Below are positions 13,054 to 25,000 of a stretch of 64,000 nucleotides of DNA, piece after piece (position 1 is the stretch's first letter; every line of letters begins with the position of its first letter). The notes under the pieces are model-generated. The model did no database searches. It saw only the letters and a program-made list of their open reading frames with translations, and was not told where the DNA came from. Origin of the DNA: Lingula anatina (taxonomy: Eukaryota; Brachiopoda; Lingulata; Lingulida; Lingulidae); the NCBI RefSeq assembly GCF_001039355.2, contig NW_019773603.1, positions 207,303-271,302 on the forward strand. The letters run 5' to 3'. Position numbers and translations under genes: made by a program.

Positions 13054-13990
13054 TGCACGCACACAGGTTTTCAAGTCATGATTTTATATCTGCCAAATGT
13101 TCTGGGATATTAATTGCTAGCCCCTTGAAAGTGAAATGCCTTTCTATGGCATGCTTTGAAACTACTGTATTCATTTATCGCTAGAGATACTGTTATAAAG
13201 TAAGTAAATGTAGTTGTGTTAGATGTGACAGCAAGCAATTGTGCTGCGCTAGATGTGACAGCAAGCAATTGTGCTGCGCTAGATTTTAGCATTTTGTATT
13301 CCTTTTAATAAGGGTACCCTTATTTCATCGTTGGCATATATAAATAAAATGTGTAGTATGTTTATTCGGTGAAAGAGCTTGCTTTAAAAAATTGTTGATT
13401 TATAAACAGCTATTTAACCTACATCAGCCTAAATATATTAAACCGAGTAGCACAATGTATACGATTCTGAAAAAGTCAGGAAAAGTAGATCACTTTTTTC
13501 AAACAAATCAGTTTAATCAGCCTTCTGGTTTAATCGCCATTAATATTATGCTTGTTTAATCAGTAACTAATTATATTATTAATTATTTGTAACCATTCAC
13601 TATACAGAGTAAGATTGGTGTATTTAAGAGCATTATTATTTGTGCTTCCAATGCCGTGGAGGCCATTTGGAGCATATTAAAAAAGATAAATAACTTTTAG
13701 CAGCCAAGATAACTGAAACTTTTAGGAATGGTCATGTGCACACATTGAAGTTTAAGTCCAGCAAATTTCTTGAAATTTTTTGATAAAATTTATGTGGTAC
13801 AGATATGATGAAAACAACAAGCAATTTACAAAACTATTGACAATTTACAACACTGTAGTTTTATCAATATACACAGAAAAAAAGGATTTAAGATAATACT
13901 GGAAAAGAAAAAATGGAAGTTGAATAGAAATACTGTCTTCATCCTCTCAACCAAACTTATCATTTGAAATAACAACTGAGGTTCTTTTTT

Positions 13991-14026
<36 letters not shown>

Positions 14027-16080
14027 TATTATTAATATGGTTTATATGCACTGTTATGAGAACAAGTTTGAATTAAATGAATTCATTTTTTGGCGATAAC
14101 AAGTGCAATGCCAGTCGTTCTGTAGTACTTGAGTGACCCTGTAATTGGATGTCAAAATAAATCAAGGCCAAGTTAATTGACAAACTAGGGCCAAAGTGTT
14201 GAAATGCCCAAAATATTTCAGCATTCGCCTGTCACTTACAGATAATCAGCAACATTCTTTTTGTGTCTCCCTCTATAAACCATCATGTAATAGCCTTATA
14301 ACATTCTATACGTGCTGCATAGTAACATAACTGTTTCAACTAAATACACACAAGATACTCCTACTGAAATATATAAAATGAAGAATTAAAATTTTTTGTT
14401 AACACTACTCCAGTAATTATAATGCTCATTGCCTAGACATTAACTTTATAAAATTACTTCATTAAAATTAAATATCACGCTGGGTTATGGACATGTAATA
14501 ATAATGCTCTGAAAACACGTTTTCTTTCAGTCGTGTGCAGATGGTTACTAGAGTGATGTTGTTGCCTTTAATTTTAGCTGCTTTAGGACTGCAGGCAGTG
14601 GATGGTCAGTTTGTTTTTGTTTTTGTTTTTTTTTCGATTACCGAGCTCTTATTCTCTTCGAGAACACTGAGTTTATATTTTCATATCAGTTAACGCTAGA
14701 AGGAATTTTCTCCCACTTTAAAGAGATAATAACTCTTCGTATGAGATCTATATTTCACAATAAAAACATTGTGAACAACTCACTGAAACATGATATATTC
14801 TGTTTTACCACAAAAACGGCAGTTAAAAGCTATTATTCTGATATCTTAAGAGATTATAACAAAAAAACAAACTTTGTAGAAAAAAACAGGTACCAATTAA
14901 CTTTGAATGTAAAAATGGATTCATTAACCATTGGTAAGTACGGGAAAATTGTTTACTCCAGGAAAATTCATTTTTTGGCCAAAACGAAGAGTTATCATCC
15001 CTTTAATCTTTTCATGTCCATTTCATTTTCAGTTTTTCACTTATTTGCTTATATGCATTCATCTATTCATTATAGGGGAAACGGTCACCTTCCTTGGGCA
15101 TATATCAAGGAACAAAGACGATTATCCTTCCTTCGTGTCCTGCCCCACTGGATACTTTGGTATACGCTGCGCCTGCTCCAATGATTCTGACGTGTGTGAC
15201 GGGGCGTATTTTGATAGTAACGGCGGGTGCACTGCTTTTAACACCTTGAATAAGCCTGGAATAAGAGTAGGTTTTTTTGTTTTTTTGTTTTTTTTTTTTG
15301 GGGGGGGGAGGGTGGTTATTGACAGTAATAAGTGGTATAAGGAACTAGTACAAATGGTTAGACATCTTACACGCTTCGTGACAAGTTAAAGATTTTCCAA
15401 CTCAATTAAAATAAAAGATGGATTGGAGATTTTGAGATGGTGCTGCGAGCGACAGCAATGAAGATTTAAAATTTAGTCCATTATTTTTTTGTGTGAGAAC
15501 ATATTAATCTAGTATTTATTTATTTATTTTTTAAGTTGCTAGAATGATGTTAGTAAAGTGCCATCTGGACAAACAATTCTTCCACTCGCTTACCTAAAAA
15601 AAATAATAAAAAGGGACCTATACATGCATACTGAATGAGTGTACTAGGAATCCACGCTCGCTTCAAATGTAATAGTATAGGTCGTCCTGGTTTCAGATAA
15701 TAAATATACACCAAATACACTGCACTGTAACGCACAACCCATTGCTAGATGAACTTTTATTTCTATTGAGGCACAAGTGACATGCGAAAGTTTGGGGTCT
15801 GTGATCAATACCGTCAGTGTGGCAAGTACTAGTAAAGGATGGTCGAACAATCCTGTGGCTTCATGTCCCAGCGGCAGCCATCTTATCGACTGCAATTTTC
15901 ATTATCCGTGAGTTTTGCATAATTTTCTGGTATTTTTTCCACTGCTACTTAGTTTTTGACAGTGCCACGATTCAGGTCTCAAACTTTACTAATTGTAAAT
16001 GCCGTGCTTAGAATGTCCACGACAGACACTAATAGCCACTTAAAAAGTTTCAGGTTCATGGTTTACATGTTTAAATGTGC

Positions 16081-16111
<31 letters not shown>

Positions 16112-16976
16112 TCTGCTTAAAAACCGGCCTGTTAAATTTAAACCATTACTTATTACTTATTATTTAGTATTACTTCTTTACTTATTAAAGTGTTAATTCT
16201 TTACTACTTAAAGAACTAATAATTCTTAGAGCTAAACATGATGACAACAAACTATGCAGAAATTATATATCTCAGACACACTCCCCTAAGAAATGGAATA
16301 TTTATGAGAAATTTTCTTGTTGGTTAATTTGACCATTTTCTGTCCTATTGAATCTAATAATAGTGAAAATGTTTGTCTACAGTTACACATAGAACAGAAA
16401 ATAATTATTAGTGCATCAATGATATAACCACACGTAGTTTTTTAGTAATATTCTGGGCCTTATCAGCTCATGAGTTTATGAATATTTTGTTCAAGGTGGA
16501 TTCAATTTGAGACTAACAGAATCTTTAACATCAACTCTGATGCGCAGAATGGCCAGTGCAGTCTTGACAGAACATGTGCACATGGAGGAGGCTGTAGAGT
16601 TTACGCCTTTTGCATTTTCTTCGGTGCGTATTGCTTAGACTTTTACATATAATGCATACATGTAACAATAATAGTTTTAAGATAGGTTGAAGATCATTAA
16701 GATACGTACAAAGGTATGGGATAGGCCTATATCTACATGTAGGTTGATTTAGAATCTGCCTGATTTAGAATTATAATTTACGCTGTGGCATAAGTTTACA
16801 ATGTGGCCGCGTAAAATCAAGGAGTTATAACAGTTATAACTCCTTGGTAAAATATAATGTTCTTTGCATGTCCGCTTTCAGCGGGACCTAGATATTAACA
16901 TGGCCAGTGTGGTCAATAGATGTTGGACTTGTAACCAATAAAAAATAAAGTTTTCTTCCTCTTTGTTTCAGCCTAA
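10549..16976 (+). CDS. Small secreted cysteine-rich protein with two PCSK9 V-domain-like modules
   Basis: Modelled exons are 10549-10556, 14531-14604, 15076-15266, 15771-15907, 16496-16623 and 16972-16976. All phases agree and give 180 residues. The N-terminus (MFSRVQMVTRV then LLPLILAALGLQAVDG) is a clear signal peptide. The mature part has 12 cysteines in two repeated blocks, each opening with SCP(T/S)G and followed by an I-x-C. The first continues CTAFNTLNKPGIRAQVTC; the second ends GGGCRVYAFC. This spacing recalls the disulfide modules of the PCSK9 C-terminal domain; that is inference from pattern, and function is unknown. The first exon (ATG TTC AG before GTAGGT) rests only on donor quality and phase; an alternative start is the ATG at 14541. 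A weak TATA-like TTTAAAAC lies at 10458. The protein is probably extracellular. Confidence 0.6.
10866..11015 (-). repeat. Inverted, truncated copy of the 7761-7937 element
   Basis: On the - strand this starts CAGGGGCAGATTTAGGCCG and then follows copy 1 closely (TCTTCTGGGTCTTCCGG, TTGACAGGTATTTAATT, AATTTGGAAGACTGTCAG). It lacks the far terminal repeat. It sits in the first intron of the secreted-protein gene. Confidence 0.65.
12984..13056. repeat. Compound (CT)n(CA)n microsatellite
   Basis: About 30 bases of CT repeat run directly into about 40 bases of CA repeat, in the long first intron of the secreted-protein gene. Confidence 0.95.
13221..13280. repeat. Two-copy 30-bp tandem repeat
   Basis: Two identical adjacent 30-bp units begin AGATGTGACAGCAAGCAATT; a third partial AGAT follows. 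The short open frame here is a by-product. Confidence 0.9.
13989..14028. repeat. (TTTC)n microsatellite
   Basis: About ten uninterrupted copies of CTTT/TTTC, intronic in the secreted-protein gene. Confidence 0.95.
14718..15006. mobile_element. TTAA-flanked MITE, copy A (inverted relative to copy B)
   Basis: Termini are inverted repeats: AAGAGATAATAACTCTTCG on the left and CGAAGAGTTATCATCCCTT on the right, each directly flanked by TTAA (14718-14721 and 15003-15006). Over its length it is the reverse complement of 59652-59996, apart from about 45-55 bases absent here. TTAA duplication is the hallmark of piggyBac-type insertion. It encodes no transposase, so it is non-autonomous. It lies in the second intron of the secreted-protein gene. 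Confidence 0.85.
15355..15612 (-). repeat. Inverted fragment of the 1-kb dispersed repeat
   Basis: The reverse complement matches the first about 250 bases of the copies at 37.7 and 39.05 kb. Shared blocks include GTAAGCGAGTGGAAGAATTG, GTCGCTCGCAGCACCA and AAGCGTGTA. It lies in the intron between the second and third main coding exons of the secreted-protein gene. Confidence 0.7.
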
Positions 16977-17230
16977 GACTTAGCGCGCATGCCTGAGATC
17001 CACGCAACAGGAAATGTGAAAAAATGGAAGCAGAAAGATGGCACATCTTGACGAAATCCTGCAAAATGCCTTGCTTAGATCAATTTTTCCACTTCATGGT
17101 CTGACAAAAGCTAAAGTGCTAAAAATCTTGCTCTTTCACATTACTTACCACGATACCTAGATAGACTATGGGATTGAACTCTACATGTAATTGTTGGTTG
17201 CTGGTAATAAATAGGCTTATGCTTGAAGCA
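16977..17230 (+). other. 3' UTR of the secreted-protein gene
   Basis: AATAAA at 17206-17211 is a suitable polyadenylation signal for the spliced form ending at 16976. Overlapping AATAAA hexamers at 16937-16949 would serve a transcript that reads through the donor at 16624 and stops at the TAA after GAYCLDFYI. Confidence 0.45.
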
Positions 17231-17704
17231 AGTTAATTGTTTCCTTTTCTGTCAAAATTGTGTAAAACAGAGTTGATGTAAGAACTCTAACATAAAGATT
17301 ACAATTCTGGAAAACTGGATGCACAAAAATTATGTTACTTTATAGTGATATACAAAGTAGATAGTAGGGCCTATTTCAGTCCATATTTCACGTGAGCATG
17401 TCACACACACAAAAAAGGTTGAATATTTTTTAGTTTTAAAAAAGACCTTGCGCCATCTGATATCTGACTTCCGTTCCATTTTTTATGAATCACTCCAGCC
17501 AGTTTGAGGATAATACGCGTCATACATTTTTCCATTTTTGTGGGTTTACAGAAAAATATGGCCACGGGAATGCTGATGCAGCGCGAGAGAAGCAGGTGAT
17601 GGCTATTCTTCCATTCAAATAGGGTCCGTCCATAAAAAAACCAATCACCTACTTAAAAAAAAACAATCATGGCGATTTTAAAAGGGAAACTGCCTTATTA
17701 ACAC

Positions 17705-17850
17705 CACAGGAGGATTTGGGGGAGGGGGGGGGTTCTTACCCCCATTCAGTTTCTGAAAAAAGTCACACCTATATTCCCTTTTGAAATTGAAAGTTTGGAT
17801 AGCTGAATCATAGTTCAAAACCGTACCAAAACACCAACATTTTTTATCTG
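17705..17850 (+). repeat. GGCGGATTTGGGGG-type element (hAT-like family), copy 2
   Basis: Shares with 18790-18970 and 39788-40092 a G-run start, CAGTTTCTGAAAAAA, CCCTTTTGAAATTGAAAGTT, TAGCTGAATCATA and ACCGTACCAAA blocks. Both ends are worn. Confidence 0.65.
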
Positions 17851-17854
17851 ACGT

Positions 17855-17945
17855 TGCCAAGGAAGCTTCTGCGACTCAGTGGTAACTCTGCTGCCTTGGA
17901 CACAACTAGACTGTTGCACGTGGGTTCAAATTGTAGAATGGTCAA
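17855..17945 (+). mobile_element. tRNA-like SINE head
   Basis: A box-like GCGACTCAGTGGTAAC at 17871 and B box-like GGTTCAAATTG at 17923-17933, about 45 bases apart, form an internal pol III promoter pattern. It is too degenerate to fold as a functional tRNA. The tail, to perhaps 18190, is not recognisable. Confidence 0.5.
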
Positions 17946-18789
17946 TGTAACATTTCTAGAAACAATTTCTAAAAATTGCATTTGTATAAATTCGGTAACA
18001 CGTACAAAGGGAAAGCGCAGTCGGCAGCGCACACTGTTGCTTAAAAAAATCCAAAGCCATCATCAACCATGGTAACGGAAAGCCACGAGTCAAGTCACAT
18101 GTACAGCAACGACCTGGCCCTAGGATTGGGAAGTCGCGAAAACGAATGCATAAAAACCCAGTATAGTTTAGAATAAATGATTGATTTGACAACTCTGCGC
18201 CGTCAATAATATCTCCTTTCTCTTCACTTAAAGGTCCTTCAAAATAATGCTTAGGCGGGGATGGTCACTGATCTCCATTTTTACCAGCTACACTACAGAT
18301 CAAACTTGAATTGAGTCGACAGCTAACCCAGCATGGCGTCATGCATGCCCTTTCATAAAAAGCGCTATCTTCTCGGTGGGATTTTTTCAAAAGTCTTCTT
18401 GGCGCTTTTGCTTTACCCAATCATACATTTTTTTCTCATGCCCCCCTCCCCACTCTTGTGCCCATGCTTATCAAGACTGTTCATATAGTCATACAGTACC
18501 CAGGGCAACTCCATAGTTGACATTTGAAATGGCAAAGACTACTTTAAAAAAAACCTTAACTGCTAAGGTGTGAACCGCTTTGGTATCTGGATGATAATAA
18601 AGGGTTACAATATCTTTAAGGTCAAAGGTGAAGTCAAACATAATCTCGAAACATCTAAAACAAAATGAAAATAAAAGCATCTTAAGTCATCAAACTTGGA
18701 GCATTCAATAAAATGATAAATGCTCATCAATAAAAGTGCCCAAATTTAAATTGATTTAGTAGCTTCCTCGACATAGTACAAAGTCATAC

Positions 18790-18970
18790 AGTGGTGGATT
18801 TGGCGGGTTGGGGGTCCTTCGGTTTCTGAAAAAAAAAAAAAAATCACACAAATATTCCCCTCTTGAAATTAAAATTTGGGCAAGCTGAATCATATAATAG
18901 TTCTAAACAGTACCAAATGGCACCATTTGCCTTCCAAAACATCAAAAATTTTGGGCCCTCCCTAAAAAAA
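18790..18970 (+). repeat. GGCGGATTTGG-type element (hAT-like family), copy 3
   Basis: GTGGATTTGGCGGGTTGGGG start, then GTTTCTGAAAAA, a CCCCTCTTGAAATTAAAATT block, AGCTGAATCATA, ACAGTACCAAATGG and GGGCCCTCCCTAAAAAAA. Parallel to 17705-17850 and 39788-40092. Confidence 0.7.
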
Positions 18971-20480
18971 AAGTTTACACTATGTTAATCAGCAACTATG
19001 GAGTAAAACAAAGAAATGGTTTGGTAATTAGGCCTACATACCCCATGAATATCACACACAAAAATATGGCCCATTTATGAATTAAAAGAATCAATTACTT
19101 TCAGGGAAATTAAGGATTCAGTAACTTTTGCAAAAATAATCTAATTGTGCTGACTTTCAAAGGGAATATCTTTTTACTAAAACAACCCAGTTGAAAAAAG
19201 CCAGACGATAAAATTTTTAATTCAAAATACAAAAGTTTAGTTTGGAAGTTACGAATAAGGTGAAGAGATTTTGGGCAGCATTGACAACTGCATTGTGACA
19301 CAATGGTCTCAATGCATGCAGCCACATACAGTGTTTGTATATGAAAAATATTTAACAAAAGTGCCTGATATTTTTACCAAACGGTTTTATTAAAGAACAA
19401 AATATTATTCTGGAATGGAAATGTAGAAAAAAATTGTAACTGTATTTGAGAGACATTTCTACTCCATACTACTCTGTACTACTTCTGCACAGTAAACACA
19501 GAAAATAATGTTAAATGTAACACAAATTTAACAAATAAAACTTAAACCAGTACAATTCCAATAAAGGATTCCTTGTTAGATAGTGCATAAAAAAAGAAAC
19601 AAATGAAATGGGATCAGACATGTCAGTAAATATTTATTATTATATTCAGAATAATTAGTCTATTAAATTATAAATTTAAATGCTAAGGTTATAATTTTCA
19701 ATACAGGCAATAATCTATTACACATTCAATGTAATTTCTCAAGACAATAATAAGTGAGATTATCCTATAAATGCAGCCTTGATTGACCAAATCTTATACA
19801 ACCTATAATCTGTATTTTTTCCTAAATCGTCGTGGTAAAATGGAACGGAGGAGACATCTAAATCATCCAAACATCAATACTAAAATATAAATACCAAATT
19901 CTTCTTGAAGGAAAAAAATGTTAAATCCTAAAATGCATGTTATTCCAACAGTTTTGTAATACATAACTGCTTTTTGTAAGAATAAATTGATATTCAATTT
20001 TATTTAAAAAGTAAAAACTGAGCATTTGGTATATAATGAAAATAAATCCTATCAGTTTCTTCTGAAGTTGCATAATGTTGCAAATTAACTTCCACAACCC
20101 ACAAATTAGCTGAATTACATGACTTAGTTTTTATGCATCACTAACGAAGATGACCACAAACACCAATTTTCCCCTCCATAATTGTCTGAATTTATCTATT
20201 TTATAAACATTTTATCCAAAACAAGATTGAAATGGTGAGAAATAAGCACAAACGGACAAATGTTTATCACTTGCTCTTATCACCTGGGCATACCCTCTTG
20301 GTTATGATCACAAAACCCCATCTTTACCAATAATAACTGAAATTCAAAAAATTTCCCCAGCAGGGAAGGTTTATTAACCCAACTTTCACAACAGTAATGA
20401 ACAAAAATAACAGTAACCTTAACAAATTCTTAGACCAACAGTTCTAAATCACATAAAATGCTGAAAATGAACTTTTTCTC

Positions 20481-20525
<45 letters not shown>

Positions 20526-21767
20526 TTATATATATATTTAAACTCACTCATCACTCTACCCTTGCTTCATGTACTAGAGGTGTTAAGATCAGATCTCTAC
20601 ATAGATGATGCTGAAAATGTTGGCACATGTAGTCGGTGGGTCAATACAGGAACAGAGAATGCAAAACATAAATAAATGATTACGAGAAGTACACCAAAAC
20701 CTGTAACCATTGCTTAAATTTACAGGACTTTCAAATTAAAAAAAAAATCCAGCATCTTTCTACAGTTTCATATATATTTTTTTTATTTTAAGTAACATCT
20801 CCATCCCTGCACTTTTGTCCTTGGTACAATCCTGTTAGGCAAACTATGGCATTTTGGGTATTTTCTGCTGACTAGTGCTGCCATCTGGTGACATCCCAGT
20901 CTCCAGTAAATCACTGTCTGTGCAATACATGGGGCCAGAAGGTCTCAAGGAGGTCAAAGTTCACAGCAGGTTCTCCTAAAGGTCAACTATGACAGTGCCC
21001 ATCTTTTACCAGGAAGTCATTCTCTTTAACAATTCTTCCCTTCTCTGCTGTCTCTCACTTTATTTGACGTCTCCCTCTCCTGTCACCAAAGTGTCATTCC
21101 TTTTAAGTTCATGGTGAAACCCCTAGTTTCCCTGTCATCAAAGTGTCATTCCTTCCCACTTCATGGTGACACCTCTGGCCCGCCTCTCTTCCTCAAAGGA
21201 CCAGCCCATGTTCTGGAGCTCTCGTCTTTTTCCCTTGCTCTCCATCAGCAGCTTGCCACCCAGGACCTCACTGGAAGAGCAACTTGGGGCATGAGGTCAT
21301 CTAAACTAGCAGTATTCATTACATTTATTTATAATCAAACATTAACTGCTTTTCAAAGTGTTCATTCATAAGAAATCAGAATTTTTGACCAAACAAATAA
21401 TTATACCATATTTTTTAGTTAGAAAATTGACTACTTCACAGATAATTGACAGAAACTGTCAAACAGGGCCAGAGAATTACTGTAAGTGCCCTTTTGGTGT
21501 ACAACAAATATCTTTCAGGAATGAAAGGATTCTTACTGCTTCTCCAGAGTGCCATTCCTGTCCCTGTCCAACTCACCAAGGAGTATGTCCAGTTGATTCT
21601 GGAAAAATAAAAAAATAAAAAGGTCCTCAGCGTTAATTCTCTGCCTGTGTGCAAATTGTGTACAACATGGGATGAATTGAGGACAACGAAATAACATACT
21701 ACGTAGAAAAATATATTTAAAACATTTAAAACAAGACGAAAAATAACAACTGTAACAAATGCATCAG

Positions 21768-21812
<45 letters not shown>

Positions 21813-22038
21813 AAAAAAGATTGGGTCCAACCAAATTGTGTCCAAAATAGGTTTTGTATAACTACATACTGTTAATTCACAAAATGGCAAAATTATAAGG
21901 TAACTTTTTTTCTCTGAACAACTCAGTTTTAACACAATGCTCTAGTTAATTTGGACAAGATAACTTCTGCATCACTGCCGAACTACAAAATGGCCAAATA
22001 CAGCGATAATTCATCACTTTTCTGGGTCTCTACAGCTG
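18971..22038 (-). other. 3' flank and probable long 3' UTR of the LRR/EF-hand gene
   Basis: AT-rich, without coding exons. Contains an (AT)n tract at 20484-20540, a two-copy 52-bp duplication at 21079-21180 and a 39-base poly-A (+) run at 21772-21810. TTTATT (AATAAA on the - strand) occurs at 21326 and 20775 among others, so the transcript end cannot be fixed. Confidence 0.4.
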
Positions 22039-25000
22039 TTACCCCATCCTCACATTAGTTAGTCTGAGTCCCGCTTCCTTGAGTCCGTACTTCATTTCGT
22101 CCACGGTGATGTCTCCACTCTTGTCCTTGTCAAACTGCAGGAACAGGTCCTCCATGCCCATCTCGTTCTCCTTGATGAAACGATCAAACACCGTCAGGAC
22201 GGTGTCTGCCATCTGATGAGGAACAAAAGTTCATAAATAACTAGATAAATAAATAAATGAAATTTAAAAATGGAATCTGCTTTTAAAGATCATGCAAGCA
22301 TTCCATGAAATATTTGATTTTAAAAATTTTTAATCCTGTAATATTCTGACCATTATGGTAACCAAACATTGGAAATATGACTTTGAATTTTTTTTTCTTC
22401 CTTGCAATTTTTCAACAATTTTTTTAAAAATTTCAATGCTATATCTGATGATATTGTACATATTGTACATGTAATTAGCATGCCAGTGGCACATTTGCTT
22501 ACAATAAACTCTTAACCTTAATAAGCTATATTTGATATAAAAAAAAAAAAAAAAAAAAAAACGGTTTCCAACTCTGAAAGACCAGATCTGGTTCTCCTAC
22601 CATGGACCTCCCATAACCTCCTATCCCAGAATGCATTATAATGATGTCTCTGGACTCTTCAAGTTCCTTGATCTTGAGGTAGATATTTGGGGAGAGCGTA
22701 ATGTCCTGGATCAAAAGAAAACAATGTAGATGCATTGCATGCATTTTGGACTAGGGACAAGCATAAAACATAATTTTATACTGGGATTATATCTAAAATG
22801 AGTATCATGATTGGGTAATTGAAAATAAGAGATGCCGACCAAAATTAGAAATGTTAAATCTGATATATTTCCTCTCTGCACTTTCTAAGGATAAATCCAA
22901 TTGCCAAATGAAAATTTGAAACTTCATTTTTTTAAAACTTGGATTTTTGTTTGTCTCGAAATCAAGAGTGGTTATACGATACAGAACATCAAAACTTTCA
23001 AATACCACAACACAAACAAATAGGATTTTCCATGTTGGAGCTAAAAAAAAAAATTTCCAAAGAAACATAACCCAAACAAAAGTAATCAGTTCACTTACCC
23101 TGCATCCCTGAAGCCAAGCACAAGCAGAGGGAAGAGTGGAAGACACACAGAAGAAAGCACATGTGAAAATATACAAGAGAAAGTTAGTACAGAAATCAAT
23201 TACAAAACGAGCCAAGCCTGACTTCTCATGCAATGTCCCTCTCCATATTAGCTGTTAGTACACACGTGTCCCTGACACCAAGAAAAGTAAAAGATATAAT
23301 CAGAGAGCTGTGCCTTTTAATATTGTGCTAACACACTATGTTCTAACACAATGTAATTAGTTATGTATACTCAAAAGTAGTAGAGATTATTTTTATCAAT
23401 ACAGATTGTATTAGATTTCATTGCTATGTGCAAAAAACTCAGTGTAAAAACATTTCTACATATATTTCTACAAACATCATACTTAATTCCTTTGCATTTT
23501 CAAGATTAAAACTACATTGTGGGAGGCAGGTTAGTAATAAAATAGCTATACATTTCTATCGTTTTAAGTAAGATATATTGCTTGGATTTGTTAGAAGACT
23601 GGACAAGAAAAAAGATTGGCAAAACTGTACAGATATAAAAGCACAGAGTTCACTGATAAATAAAAATATATGAAACATTGTTTTTGTCTTTGTGTTTTTC
23701 TAGTTGAATATCGTGAGCTTGATGGAGTACTTGTGCTGCTCTGTACTGTCTTCCTTATAGTGGTAAAGTTGGGCAAAACTGTTCCTAGAGATCAACACGG
23801 AGCTCACAAATAAATCAAAATATTGATTATTAAAAATCTTGAACAATAAACTCAAGTGCTTGTTATCTTGCTCTGTACTGTCTTCTCTACTGTGGTATGA
23901 TATGCAATCTATTACTTTAATGTGTATTGAAATATTGTTTTACCTCCAACCCCAGGAGTTTAATCTTAGGGTTGCTGCTCACTGCCTTCACTATGTATTC
24001 CAACCCTTGCTCTCCTATATGGTTCATGTTGAGCTACAAAAAATAATGTACTTACTATACATTTTTAGTTATCTGCATACTTTCATCACTCTCTGTCAGT
24101 TTTTCAATGCTTCCCAAAAACTTAAGGTGAAAACATCCATTTTATATTAATCCATTTGTTTTTTCTGACAGACAACAAACATTTCAGATATCATCATATT
24201 TCTTCAAATTACTTACATATGTCAACTGAAGATGGAAGAAATGACAGAAAAAAATCAATAACCAGAAAGCCTGTATTTCACTTACCATCAGTGTTTCAAT
24301 CCCTGTATTCTTTGCAAGTCCTAAACCAAATTTTTGAGCTGCTTGAGCATTCAATCTATTATTACTGAAATATATAAATGAAAACAGTTTAAGTAAAACA
24401 ATACCAAAAAGTAGATCAAAATATTAATATAGATGTAACTGATAAAAAACAATTATTATGAATTATTTTTTAAAAGCACTATATATTATTTTATTGAGTT
24501 TGTTGACATTAAACCACATTTCATTATATAAATTTTAATCAAATAATCTGATTTCAGATGACTATATGCATGTGCTAATTAATCACCCTGACCTTCATTG
24601 CCCTCTTCAAGGTCAAGCAATGATATAGTACCCAAAATCTTATACCCTGTCCTTGGTCGACCCTGAACAACCATCTCAGAGTAAAAGGTTGAGCAGTACT
24701 GGTAGAGCATGACAGAAAGCAAGGTGTCTACAGCCCAGTGATGACCTTCAGTGACCATGGGAGGGTCAAGGTCATATGATAATCTCTTACCTAAGATCTA
24801 GCACCCTGAGTCTGGTATTGACCTTGAGTGACCTCATCAGGTCAAGGTCATATGACAATCTTTTGCCTAAGATCTAGCACCCTGAGTCTGGTATTGACCT
24901 TGAATGACCTTCTCAGGTCAAGGTCATATGATAATCTCTTACCTAAGATCTAGCACCCTGAGTCTGATATTGAACTTGAATGACCTCATCAGGTCAAGGT

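Noticed and set aside
14741-15184. 147-residue open frame on the + strand
   Set aside because: It runs through MITE copy A and crosses the second main exon of the secreted-protein gene in the wrong frame.
21436-21935. Phe-rich open frames on the - strand
   Set aside because: Translations of the poly-A/poly-T run at 21772-21810.
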